Source: Peptococcaceae bacterium UBA3937 (lineage in GTDB: Bacteria; Bacillota; Peptococcia; DRI-13; DTU073). Taken from it: a stretch of DNA of 13,882 nucleotides. Where the stretch lies: assembly GCA_002385735.1 (NCBI GenBank), contig DGEB01000012.1:42040-55921 (forward strand). Reading direction: 5' to 3'. The position numbers and the translations under genes are program-made. Shown piece by piece: positions 1 to 6,485 of the stretch. A model generated the notes under the pieces. That model was not told where the DNA came from. It searched no databases and saw only the letters and a list, made by a program, of their open reading frames with translations. Every line of letters begins with the position of its first letter. The stretch's first letter is position 1.

Positions 1-1
1 C

Positions 2-64
2 TTTAACAGGACGGTTAATTACACAAAAAATGTGGTAAATAACGCCGTTCAAGTTATCTGGTAA
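2..64 (+). CDS. C-terminal tail of an upstream gene (partial, unidentified)
   Basis: The frame starting at base 2 is open for 20 codons and stops at TAA 62-64; the other two + frames hit stops almost at once. The stop lies about 10 bases before a clear terminator, which fits the end of a gene. The residues visible are polar and Asn/Val-rich, ending in Val-Ile-Trp. This is too little to name a family, and the call rests only on the open frame and the terminator. Confidence 0.35.
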   Translation, partial: FNRTVNYTKNVVNNAVQVIW

Positions 65-72
65 TAATTGAT

Positions 73-107
73 TAAAAAATAACACCTGCACAGGTGTTAT
101 TTTTTTA
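73..107 (+). terminator. Rho-independent terminator, possibly bidirectional
   Basis: A near-perfect inverted repeat (ATAACACCT, loop GCAC, AGGTGTTAT) is followed by a run of T at 100-106 and preceded by a run of A at 74-79. The A and T runs make it usable from either side. It separates the upstream gene from the folate operon. Confidence 0.85.
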
Positions 108-127
108 TATCTTGCAAACAGTACCAT

Positions 128-155
128 TTGCGTTATGCAAAGGTTATAATACAAT
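128..155 (+). promoter_or_regulatory. Candidate sigma-A promoter of the folate operon
   Basis: A perfect TATAAT lies at 145-150, with TACAAT directly after it at 150-155. TTGCGT at 128-133 stands 16 bases before TACAAT, the best -35/-10 pair I find; TATAAT itself has no good -35 at the usual distance. The position, between the upstream terminator and folP, supports the call. Confidence 0.45.
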
Positions 156-180
156 CATAATCAACGCATCGACGGGGTAG

Positions 181-1392
181 GTGAATGTGGTGAGGGGACC
201 CTATTATTTGCCTTTGGACAACCAGCCCGAGTTGGAGCATTGCTTTAGGAAAATCGGGTGTGAAAAACTGGGCGTACAGATTATGGAGAAAAAGGGGGCC
301 ATCTTTCCCCTTTTGTTGAAGGAAGTAAAGAGCCCCTGTGCGAATATATTAAAGCAGCACATGCTCTCCTTAGGAGGCGAAGCGGCGGTAAGCAGGGGTG
401 TGGTCAACTGCAGCCAGGAGTACACCGATGTGCTGCTTTTAGGCACACCGGCCGTATACGAAAGATTGGTGGACAAGCTTGCCCAACAGCCCTGGGGGCT
501 GAGCGCCCTGGCGGAAAAAATCACCAGGCTTTTGGAAACAGGAATCAACCGGCCGCGAAAAGTGGTTTGGGAATGGCCGGGCCGGAAGTTGGTCCTGGGG
601 GAAAGAACGTTGGTAATGGGGATTTTGAATGTGACGCCGGATTCTTTTTCCGATGGTGGGAAATATCAGGAAGTCCACCAGGCACTGGCCCATGCCCAAA
701 GCATGGTGGAAGCAGGGGCCGACCTGATTGATGTGGGCGGGGAGTCTACCCGGCCGGGGTATACGGTGGTTTCCGAAGAGGAAGAGCTGGCCAGAATAAT
801 GCCGGTACTGGAAAAGCTCCTTGCGGAGATTCCCCTGCCGGTTTCCATAGATACTTCGAAGTCACGGGTCGCCGAAGAGGCGCTGGTGGCGGGGGTGCAC
901 ATTATCAATTATGAAGGCGCCGGCGATGATGCCCGGATGGCGGAAGTGGTGGCCCGTTACCAGGCGCCGGTGATGATCATGCATCATCCGAAAAAGCATG
1001 CCGGCGGAGACTTTGGTGATGACGATGTGGTGCCGGATGTGCTTGATAGTTTGGAGGAAAAAATCAAGCTTTTTGAAACGGCCGGGGCGCCGCCGGAGAA
1101 GATTGTTGTCGATCCGGGGATTGGTTTTGGCAAAAGCCAGGAGGAAAACCTCCTCGTTTTAAAGCGGTTAAAGAGCCTGCGCACTTTAGGAAAACCGGTG
1201 TTGTTGGGTGCGTCCCGGAAATCATTTCTCGGTCACATCCTGGGTCTTCCGGTAGAGGAGCGGTTGGAAGGCTCCCTGGCGGCGGCCGCCTGGGGCGCCT
1301 TACAGGGGGCGGATATCCTGCGGGTCCATGATGTGCGGGAAACCGTCCGGCTTTTAAAAGTGCTGGAGGCGATTAAAAAGACGGCGGATTAG
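181..1392 (+). CDS. folP: Dihydropteroate synthase, long form
   Basis: Condenses 6-hydroxymethyl-7,8-dihydropterin diphosphate with p-aminobenzoate to 7,8-dihydropteroate in folate synthesis; cytosolic TIM barrel. The barrel runs from about residue 140 to 400. Visible family motifs are ILNVTPDSFSDGG (148-160), DVGGESTRPG (184-193), SIDTSK (222-227), DPGIGFGK (311-318), GASRKSF (343-349) and RVHDV (381-385), so the pterin- and diphosphate-binding residues look intact. At 403 residues it is about 120 longer than the usual 270-290. The excess is an N-terminal domain with conserved-looking ANILKQ and TDVLLLGT segments; from memory, other clostridial-type FolP proteins share it. Start: GTG 181 is used here, but GTG 187 and 190 are in frame and GGGGTAGG just upstream could serve any of them. 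First gene of folP-folB-folK. Confidence 0.95.
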   Translation: MNVVRGPYYLPLDNQPELEHCFRKIGCEKLGVQIMEKKGAIFPLLLKEVKSPCANILKQHMLSLGGEAAVSRGVVNCSQEYTDVLLLGTPAVYERLVDKLAQQPWGLSALAEKITRLLETGINRPRKVVWEWPGRKLVLGERTLVMGILNVTPDSFSDGGKYQEVHQALAHAQSMVEAGADLIDVGGESTRPGYTVVSEEEELARIMPVLEKLLAEIPLPVSIDTSKSRVAEEALVAGVHIINYEGAGDDARMAEVVARYQAPVMIMHHPKKHAGGDFGDDDVVPDVLDSLEEKIKLFETAGAPPEKIVVDPGIGFGKSQEENLLVLKRLKSLRTLGKPVLLGASRKSFLGHILGLPVEERLEGSLAAAAWGALQGADILRVHDVRETVRLLKVLEAIKKTAD

Positions 1393-1418
1393 GCAGGAAG
1401 GCGAGGTTGTTTGGTTTA

Positions 1419-1450
1419 TCAGGAGGTTAATCAGGAGATTAAGGAGGGAA
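1419..1450 (+). repeat. Tandem repeat of Shine-Dalgarno-like units before folB
   Basis: The 12-base unit TCAGGAGRTTAA occurs twice in a row (1419-1430 and 1431-1442) and runs into a third purine core, AAGGAGGG (1441-1448). The last core is correctly spaced (about 9 bases) from the folB ATG at 1458 and is the likely ribosome binding site. The first two cores could act as extra 30S docking sites. Confidence 0.6.
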
Positions 1451-1457
1451 CGGTGAG

Positions 1458-1835
1458 ATGATGAGAGAAGCGGATAAAATTATTCTGCACGGATTGAGGT
1501 TTTACGGTTACCATGGGCTTTTACCCGAGGAAAAGAGCCTGGGGCAGTGGTTTGAAGTAGACGTGGAAATCTGGGGCGATTTGTCGAAAGCGGCGGAAAG
1601 CGATAATGTTGATGATACCCTGAATTATCAACAGGTTTATAAGGATATCAAGGCGATTGTGGAAGGAAAGCCGGTTAATCTTTTGGAGCATCTGACCCAT
1701 AAAATCATTCTCAAGATTATGGAATTGCCTTTGCCGGACCGGGTTTTGGTCCGGGTCAAAAAACCCACGGCCCCCATCAAAGGGCCTTTAGGATACGCAG
1801 GCGTAGAAATGATCAGGAGCAGAGATGAGTACTAA
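1458..1835 (+). CDS. folB: Dihydroneopterin aldolase
   Basis: Cleaves 7,8-dihydroneopterin to 6-hydroxymethyl-7,8-dihydropterin plus glycolaldehyde, two steps before FolP in the folate pathway; family members form ring-shaped oligomers in the cytosol. The 125-residue length is typical. Recognisable segments are GLRFYGYHG (12-20), DTLNYQQVY, VNLLEHL and RVKKPTAPIKG (99-109). By alignment from memory with the S. aureus enzyme, Glu25, Tyr57 and Lys102 fall at its active-site positions. ATG 1458 follows AAGGAGGG at 1441-1448; ATG 1461 is a possible alternative. It overlaps folK by 11 bases, so the two are probably translationally coupled. Confidence 0.95.
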   Translation: MMREADKIILHGLRFYGYHGLLPEEKSLGQWFEVDVEIWGDLSKAAESDNVDDTLNYQQVYKDIKAIVEGKPVNLLEHLTHKIILKIMELPLPDRVLVRVKKPTAPIKGPLGYAGVEMIRSRDEY

Positions 1836-2349
1836 AGCCGAAAAGGTGTATTTTTCGCTGGGCAGCAATCAGGGGAAGCCGTTGGAGAATTTGCTTACCG
1901 CCATCGGACTGTTGCGTGAACGGGTCTTAGAGGAACTGCTGGCGGTTTCCGGGATCTACCAAACCGAGCCGATTAGCCAGGTCCCCCAGGCGGATTTTTT
2001 AAACCTTGTTTTAATGGGGACCACAAAGCTCAGCCCGGAAGAAACCTTGGAAGAATGTTTACAGATTGAACAGGAAATGGGGCGGGTACGCACCGTGCGG
2101 TGGGGTCCGCGCACGATCGATATCGATTTGCTGCTTTTTGGTGCCCGGGAAATCAACACAAAAAAGCTGCAAATCCCTCATCCCCGTATGAAGGAGCGGG
2201 CTTTTGTGCTGGTCCCCCTCCGGGAAATTGCTTCGGAGTGTTTCGCACGCCTGCAGGCTGCGGTTCCGGAGCAAAAAGTCAGCTTGCTATTTTCGGCCGC
2301 TGATGTTAAAATTATGCTTGATAAACGATATTCCGGCGGGGAATCGTAA
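1825..2349 (+). CDS. folK: 2-amino-4-hydroxy-6-hydroxymethyldihydropteridine diphosphokinase (HPPK)
   Basis: Transfers diphosphate from ATP to 6-hydroxymethyl-7,8-dihydropterin, giving the FolP substrate. The 174-residue protein shows YFSLGSNQG near the N-terminus, the IYQTEPI strand, and the family signature RWGPRTIDIDLL. Asp99 and Asp101 in that signature are the expected pair binding the two magnesium ions. IPHPRMKERAFVLVPL follows, also typical. The start lies inside folB, with AGGAG at 1815-1819 five bases before the ATG. It is the last gene of the folate cluster; no folE (GTP cyclohydrolase) is present in the window. Confidence 0.95.
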   Translation: MSTKAEKVYFSLGSNQGKPLENLLTAIGLLRERVLEELLAVSGIYQTEPISQVPQADFLNLVLMGTTKLSPEETLEECLQIEQEMGRVRTVRWGPRTIDIDLLLFGAREINTKKLQIPHPRMKERAFVLVPLREIASECFARLQAAVPEQKVSLLFSAADVKIMLDKRYSGGES

Positions 2350-2496
2350 TATCAAGAGCTTAAAACCAAGATTGTTAATAAAATAAGCTTCTTTAGGTGT
2401 GCCGCTTAGAGCCATAGGAGATGGACTGAGACGGAAGGAAGGAAGCAAGGAAGGGTTTTTTCATTTGGTTTTTTAGCCGTAAGCCTTGAGCTTTTT

Positions 2497-2530
2497 ACCT
2501 TTCGGGTTTTGTCCCGAAAGGTTTTCTTTC
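2497..2530 (+). terminator. Rho-independent terminator after the folate operon
   Basis: A perfect 10-base stem (ACCTTTCGGG at 2497-2506, CCCGAAAGGT at 2513-2522) encloses the loop TTTTGT and is followed by a T-rich tail. It lies 147 bases after the folK stop. The stretch 2350-2496 holds a purine-rich run and T tracts but no gene or RNA family I recognise. The terminator could equally be read as a leader element ahead of the pan operon if transcription starts upstream of it. Confidence 0.85.
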
Positions 2531-2619
2531 TTTTTGGGGTGGCTTTTTACATATCCCGGTGACAGCAGGGACATCTAACAGTGACAGTTGAGACAGAAGG
2601 GAGAGAAGGGGCCCTAGTG

Positions 2620-2636
2620 TTTCCCCGGCGGGGAAA
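2620..2636 (+). other. Short GC-rich hairpin before the DUF2520 gene start
   Basis: TTTCCCC (2620-2626), loop GGC, GGGGAAA (2630-2636) form a perfect 7-base stem ending 16 bases before the preferred ATG at 2653. There is no T run, so it is not a terminator. It could influence translation or transcript stability, or be ordinary coding sequence if an upstream GTG is the true start. Confidence 0.5.
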
Positions 2637-2652
2637 ACCTGGCCCAAGCAAG

Positions 2653-3525
2653 ATGAAAACAGTTGGAATTATTGGCATGGGAAGAGTAGGCTCGGCTTTA
2701 GCTTATACCCTGGACCGGCGCGGGTACGACATTGTCGTTGTCTCCCGGCGCTTTTCCCCGGGGGAAAGGGCCGCCGTGCAAGATAAGCAGTATCGTGTGG
2801 TGACTCTTTTCCAAATGGCTGAGGAAGCAGATTTGGTGTTTATTGCGACGCCGGACGGCGTGATTGAGAGCATCGCTGAAGATTTGGCGAAAACGGCCCC
2901 CCCGGGATGCCCCAAAGCTGTTTTTCATTTAAGCGGGGCTCATAGTGCTGAATTGTTGGCCCCTTTACGGGAAAAGGGGGTCTTGATCGGCTCGCTCCAT
3001 CCTTTGCAAAGTTTTGCTAATGTAAAGCAGGCGATTGAGAATTTACCCGGCTCCTTTTTCACTTACCAGGGGGATGCGGCTCTAATTGAGGAGGCCGGTT
3101 CTTTGGTGGAGCAGTGGGGCGGGATTCTCAAAATCCTTCCTTCGCCGGAAAGCAAAGTAATCTATCATGCCGGGGCTTGTCTCGTTTCCAATTATGTGGT
3201 TGCTTTGGCCGCCATGGGGGTCTGTTGCCTTGGTAAGGCCGGTTTTCAGGAGGAAGAGGCCAGGCGGGCCCTGGTTCCTTTAATGGAGGGGACGGTGAAT
3301 AATATTGCGGCCTTGCCTTTGCCGAAGGCCTTAACGGGGCCGATTAGCCGGGGGGATCTGGAAGTGGTCAAAGCTCATTTGCAGGTCCTGGAGGCGGAAT
3401 TACCGGAGATCAGGAAGGTGTACCGCCTTTTGTCTTCTTTTTTGGGGGAGTTGGCCCTTAAGGGGAATAATATCAGTAAAGAAACTTATCAGGAATTGGC
3501 GCAAATCATCAAAACACACAACTAA
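2653..3525 (+). CDS. Rossmann-like/DUF2520 oxidoreductase, probable ketopantoate reductase (PanG-like)
   Basis: From ATG 2653 the protein has 290 residues. An N-terminal NAD(P)-binding domain begins at once with GIIGMGRVG (5-13). SRR at 31-33, at the end of the second strand, suggests preference for NADP. A helical C-terminal domain follows, with SLHPLQSF (114-121), YHAGACLVSNY around His172 and Asn180, and KALTGPISRGD around Lys225 and Arg233, a layout like 6-phosphogluconate or ketopantoate reductases. It sits directly before panB-panC-panD, and no panE or ilvC is in the window. From memory, a KPR named PanG was described in Francisella and appears related. The inferred reaction is NADPH-dependent reduction of ketopantoate to pantoate. 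Start: GTG 2581 and GTG 2617 are in frame (GAGAAGGG precedes 2617), but ATG 2653 matches the natural start of a Rossmann domain although its ribosome site is weak. Confidence 0.8.
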   Translation: MKTVGIIGMGRVGSALAYTLDRRGYDIVVVSRRFSPGERAAVQDKQYRVVTLFQMAEEADLVFIATPDGVIESIAEDLAKTAPPGCPKAVFHLSGAHSAELLAPLREKGVLIGSLHPLQSFANVKQAIENLPGSFFTYQGDAALIEEAGSLVEQWGGILKILPSPESKVIYHAGACLVSNYVVALAAMGVCCLGKAGFQEEEARRALVPLMEGTVNNIAALPLPKALTGPISRGDLEVVKAHLQVLEAELPEIRKVYRLLSSFLGELALKGNNISKETYQELAQIIKTHN

Positions 3526-3563
3526 AACATTTTAAAGCACCAAAAAAATTGGAGGGAAAAGAA

Positions 3564-4397
3564 ATGGCAGAGAAAATTACGGTAAGTGTCTTACGGGAGA
3601 AAAAAGCGCAGGGTCTGAAAATCACGATGGTTACGGCTTATGATTATCCCAGTGCCCGCATGGTGGAAGAAGCGGGGCTGGACATGATTTTAGTCGGTGA
3701 TTCACTTGGGAACGCAGTGTTAGGTTACGAAAACACCTTGCCGGTGACCATGGACGAAATGGTGCATCACACCAGGGCGGTTTGCCGGGGAACCCGCCAT
3801 ACTTTTGTTGTGGCGGATTTGCCCTTCCTTTCCTATCACGTTTCGGTGGAGCAGGCCATCCTGAATGCCGGGCGGCTGGTCAAGGAAGGGGGAGCCCAGG
3901 CGGTAAAACTGGAAGGCGGAAAGGAAAGGCTCGAAGTAATCAAGCGCATTATTGCCGCGGAGATACCGGTCATGGGGCATTTGGGCCTCACTCCCCAGTC
4001 GATTCATCAGTTCGGTGGCTTTAAGGTGCAGGGCAAGAACAAAGAACAGGCCGAAAAACTCTTGGCCGACGCACTCCTGTTGGAAGAAGCGGGGGTTTTT
4101 GCCCTTGTCCTGGAATGCGTCCCGGCGCCTTTGGCTGCTATGATTACGGAGAAAATATCCATTCCCACCATCGGGATTGGCGCCGGCTCCGGTTGTGACG
4201 GGCAGGTGCTGGTCTGGCACGATTTATTAGGGATCACCCAGGATCTGAAACCGCGCTTTGTGAAGAATTATGCCCATTTACATGACGACATCACCGGAGC
4301 GTTAAAGCAATATAAAGCGGAAGTGGAGAAAGGGCAATTCCCCGCGGCGGAACATTCCTACACGATGAAGGAGGAGGAAATCCCCAGGCTCTATTAA
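3564..4397 (+). CDS. panB: 3-methyl-2-oxobutanoate hydroxymethyltransferase
   Basis: Transfers a hydroxymethyl group from 5,10-methylene-tetrahydrofolate to 2-oxoisovalerate, making ketopantoate, the first committed pantothenate step. The 277 residues match the family. Motifs: MVTAYDYPSA, VGDSLGN with Asp46, VADLPFLSYH with Asp85, VKLEGG with Glu117 (the expected metal ligands), GHLGLTPQS (138-146), the catalytic-type Glu184 in LECVPA, and IGIGAGSGCDGQVLVWHDLLG. ATG 3564 is chosen because GGAGGG at 3551-3556 is spaced correctly; TTG 3549 is in frame but has no ribosome site. Its need for a folate coenzyme links it to the operon upstream. Confidence 0.96.
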   Translation: MAEKITVSVLREKKAQGLKITMVTAYDYPSARMVEEAGLDMILVGDSLGNAVLGYENTLPVTMDEMVHHTRAVCRGTRHTFVVADLPFLSYHVSVEQAILNAGRLVKEGGAQAVKLEGGKERLEVIKRIIAAEIPVMGHLGLTPQSIHQFGGFKVQGKNKEQAEKLLADALLLEEAGVFALVLECVPAPLAAMITEKISIPTIGIGAGSGCDGQVLVWHDLLGITQDLKPRFVKNYAHLHDDITGALKQYKAEVEKGQFPAAEHSYTMKEEEIPRLY

Positions 4398-4489
4398 GAA
4401 GCAAGCTGTCTTCAAGATGCAACGGTTTCCAATCTTTTATCTGCAGAGCGCCAGGAATCAGTCTTCGAAAAAGGATGGGGAGAAGAGTA

Positions 4490-5356
4490 ATGTTGATTTT
4501 GCGGAAAATTGCCGAGGTTCGTCAGTGGGTGCAGGAAAAAAAGAAACAAGGGCTCCGGGTGGGCTTGGTTCCCACCATGGGTTATTTGCATGAGGGACAT
4601 TTAAGTTTAGTGCGGGCGGCGCGACAGGAAAACGACCTGGTGGTCATGTCGATTTTCGTTAATCCCCTGCAGTTTGGTCCCCGGGAAGATTTTGCCACTT
4701 ATCCCCGGGATTTGGCGAGGGATGCGGATTTGGCCGAAAGAGCCGGCGTGGACATGATTTTTGCGCCGGAAGGGGAGGAGATGTATCCTTATTACCCGCA
4801 GGATACCACTGTCCAGGTGGCGCGGCTTGCCGAAGGCTTGTGCGGGGTGTCCCGGCCGGGCCATTTTACCGGGGTAGCCACGGTGGTGACGAAATTATTC
4901 ATGATTGTCTTACCGGAGCGCGCCTATTTTGGACAGAAGGATTACCAGCAATTCCTGGTGATTAAGCGCATGGCGGCCGACCTGAATATGCCCATCGAGG
5001 TAAGGATGGTCCCCATTAAAAGGGAAGCGGACGGGCTGGCTATGAGTTCCCGGAATACCTATTTGTCGGCGGAGGAACGCCGGCAAGCCGTATGTTTAGT
5101 TGCGGCGCTCCGGCTTTGTAAGGAGCGTTTTGAGCAGGGCGAAAACAATAGCGAGCGCCTGATTAAGGCCATGACGGCAAGAATTAACAGAGAGCCGGCG
5201 GCCCAAATTGATTATATTAAAATATGTGACGCGGATACCTTAGAAGAAATGTCCCGTATCGACCGGCCGGTTGTGGTGGCCCTTGCGGTCTACATCGGCA
5301 AAACCCGGTTGATTGATAATATGTTGTTAAATACGGATGTGATGAAAAATGTTTAG
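4490..5356 (+). CDS. panC: Pantothenate synthetase (pantoate--beta-alanine ligase)
   Basis: ATP-dependent ligase joining pantoate and beta-alanine through a pantoyl-adenylate. It has 288 residues. [14 protein letters not shown] carries the HIGH-like nucleotide motif (His34-x-Gly-His37), FVNPLQFGP binds pantoate, [10 protein letters not shown] is typical, and MSSRN (185-189) is the KMSKS-like loop. ATG 4490 is preferred over the in-frame ATG 4475: GGGGAGA at 4477-4483 is a proper ribosome site for it, and [11 protein letters not shown] is the usual beginning. It follows panB by 92 bases with no visible terminator and overlaps panD by 8 bases. Confidence 0.96.
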   Translation: MLILRKIAEVRQWVQEKKKQGLRVGLVPTMGYLHEGHLSLVRAARQENDLVVMSIFVNPLQFGPREDFATYPRDLARDADLAERAGVDMIFAPEGEEMYPYYPQDTTVQVARLAEGLCGVSRPGHFTGVATVVTKLFMIVLPERAYFGQKDYQQFLVIKRMAADLNMPIEVRMVPIKREADGLAMSSRNTYLSAEERRQAVCLVAALRLCKERFEQGENNSERLIKAMTARINREPAAQIDYIKICDADTLEEMSRIDRPVVVALAVYIGKTRLIDNMLLNTDVMKNV

Positions 5357-5735
5357 GACAATGCTGAAAAGCAAAATTCACCGGGCCGTAGTTACGGAAG
5401 CGAACCTGGACTACATGGGGAGCATCACGATGGACACTGTTTTAATGGAAAAGGCCAATATCGCCGAGCACGAAAAGGTACAAATCGTGAATGTCAATAA
5501 TGGGGCGCGGCTGGAAACTTACGTGATCCCCGGTCCCTGCGGTTCGGGCGCGGTCTGTTTGAACGGGGCGGCCGCCCGCTGGGCGCAGCCGGGGGATCTG
5601 GTGATTATCATTTCCTATGCCCTGGTGCCGGAGGAAAAAGTAGCCACTCATACGCCCACCGTCGTATTTGTGGATGAAAAGAATCGCGTGACGAAAATTG
5701 CGGCGGAAAAAGCGTTTTCTTCCAGTGCGGAATAA
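5349..5735 (+). CDS. panD: Aspartate 1-decarboxylase proenzyme
   Basis: Decarboxylates L-aspartate to beta-alanine, the second PanC substrate. The 128-residue proenzyme cleaves itself between Gly24 and Ser25, visible here as DYMGSITMD, making the pyruvoyl cofactor from Ser25 on the alpha chain. Arg54 and Tyr58 in GARLETYVI are the expected substrate-binding and proton-donor residues, and NGAAARW is also typical. The ATG lies inside the end of panC, so translation is probably coupled to it. Last gene of the pantothenate operon; I see no terminator before the bioY promoter 14 bases on. Confidence 0.96.
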   Translation: MFRTMLKSKIHRAVVTEANLDYMGSITMDTVLMEKANIAEHEKVQIVNVNNGARLETYVIPGPCGSGAVCLNGAAARWAQPGDLVIIISYALVPEEKVATHTPTVVFVDEKNRVTKIAAEKAFSSSAE

Positions 5736-5748
5736 TGGTCATTTCTTG

Positions 5749-5778
5749 TTGACGAAGCAAAGACAATCCCGCTACAAT
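5749..5778 (+). promoter_or_regulatory. Sigma-A promoter of bioY
   Basis: TTGACG (5749-5754) and TACAAT (5773-5778) are 18 bases apart, placing the start of transcription near 5785, inside the BirA operator. It lies just after the panD stop, so bioY can be switched separately from the pan operon. Confidence 0.8.
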
Positions 5779-5781
5779 AGA

Positions 5782-5815
5782 ATTGTTAACCTGATTATTA
5801 TATAAGGTTAACAAT
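5782..5815 (+). promoter_or_regulatory. BirA (biotin repressor) operator
   Basis: A perfect inverted repeat, ATTGTTAACCT (5782-5792) and AGGTTAACAAT (5805-5815), contains TTGTTAACC-N14-GGTTAACAA. This matches the known BirA site pattern (E. coli bioO has TTGTAAACC and GGTTTACAA arms; the Bacillota form has GTTAAC cores). It begins 3 bases after the -10 box and covers the predicted start site, so biotinyl-AMP-bound BirA should block bioY transcription when biotin is plentiful, and may also hinder readthrough from panD. birA itself is not in the window. Confidence 0.88.
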
Positions 5816-5836
5816 AACGATGTAGGGGCGTTTTTT

Positions 5837-6391
5837 ATGAAGCTTACCACTCAAGAAATAACCAGAGTTGCCTTTTTTTCCGCTTTATTATGCCTTACTT
5901 CCTTTTTCGTAAGGTTTGGCGGGGAGGCCATTGTTCCCTTTAGCCTGTTACCCTTGATGGTCTTGCTGACCGGGGCAGTTTTAGGTTCCCGCCTGGGAGC
6001 TTTAAGTGTGACCGTCTATGTTTTACTGGGGCTGGTCGGCTTGCCGGTTTTCGCTCAGCCCCCTTATGGCGGGTTGACCTATCTTTTGCAGCCCTCCTTC
6101 GGTTTTTTGCCGGGCTTTGTTCTGGAAGCTTATGTGGTAGGAAAATTGGTCGAAAGGGCACCGCAACCGTCTTTAGCGAGAATTTTCGGCGCGATGCTGC
6201 TGGGAATTATTGCGATGTATGCTGTGGGGGTCCCGTATCTTTACGGGCTGGTGCGGTTTTATTTAGGCAGTCCGCTTACGCTTGGGAAAGCACTGGAGAT
6301 TGGACTGTTGCCTTTTCTTGCTTTCGACCTGGTCAAAGGAGCGCTGGCCGCGCTGGTCGCCAGGGCCGTCCTCCGGCGGCTGCGGGCGTGA
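5837..6391 (+). CDS. bioY: BioY, biotin-binding S component of an ECF transporter
   Basis: Small integral membrane protein that binds biotin and imports it, usually with the ECF energising module (EcfA, EcfA', EcfT); none of these is in the window, so a shared module elsewhere is likely. The 184 residues form about six hydrophobic segments. LLTGAVLGSRLGALSVTVYVLLGLVGLPVFA (split by loops) and the C-terminal FDLVKGALA with Asp164 and Lys167 are typical of BioY. Where family members usually read PTGGY, this one has PSFGF (86-90). ATG 5837 follows AGGGG at 5824-5828. Regulation by BirA is indicated by the operator at 5782-5815, which also strengthens the biotin assignment. Confidence 0.93.
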   Translation: MKLTTQEITRVAFFSALLCLTSFFVRFGGEAIVPFSLLPLMVLLTGAVLGSRLGALSVTVYVLLGLVGLPVFAQPPYGGLTYLLQPSFGFLPGFVLEAYVVGKLVERAPQPSLARIFGAMLLGIIAMYAVGVPYLYGLVRFYLGSPLTLGKALEIGLLPFLAFDLVKGALAALVARAVLRRLRA

Positions 6392-6485
6392 CCACGCTTT
6401 CTCCACTGTTGAGGCGCTTTGCTCTCAAGATGGAGGATGGTGATTAGAGGTTTGCTTTAATGAAGATTGCTATCGGAAGGGGCAG

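Noticed and set aside
2430..2460. GGAAGGAAGCA resembling the conserved loop of SRP RNA
   Set aside because: The surrounding stems of SRP RNA are absent; it is part of a simple purine-rich run.
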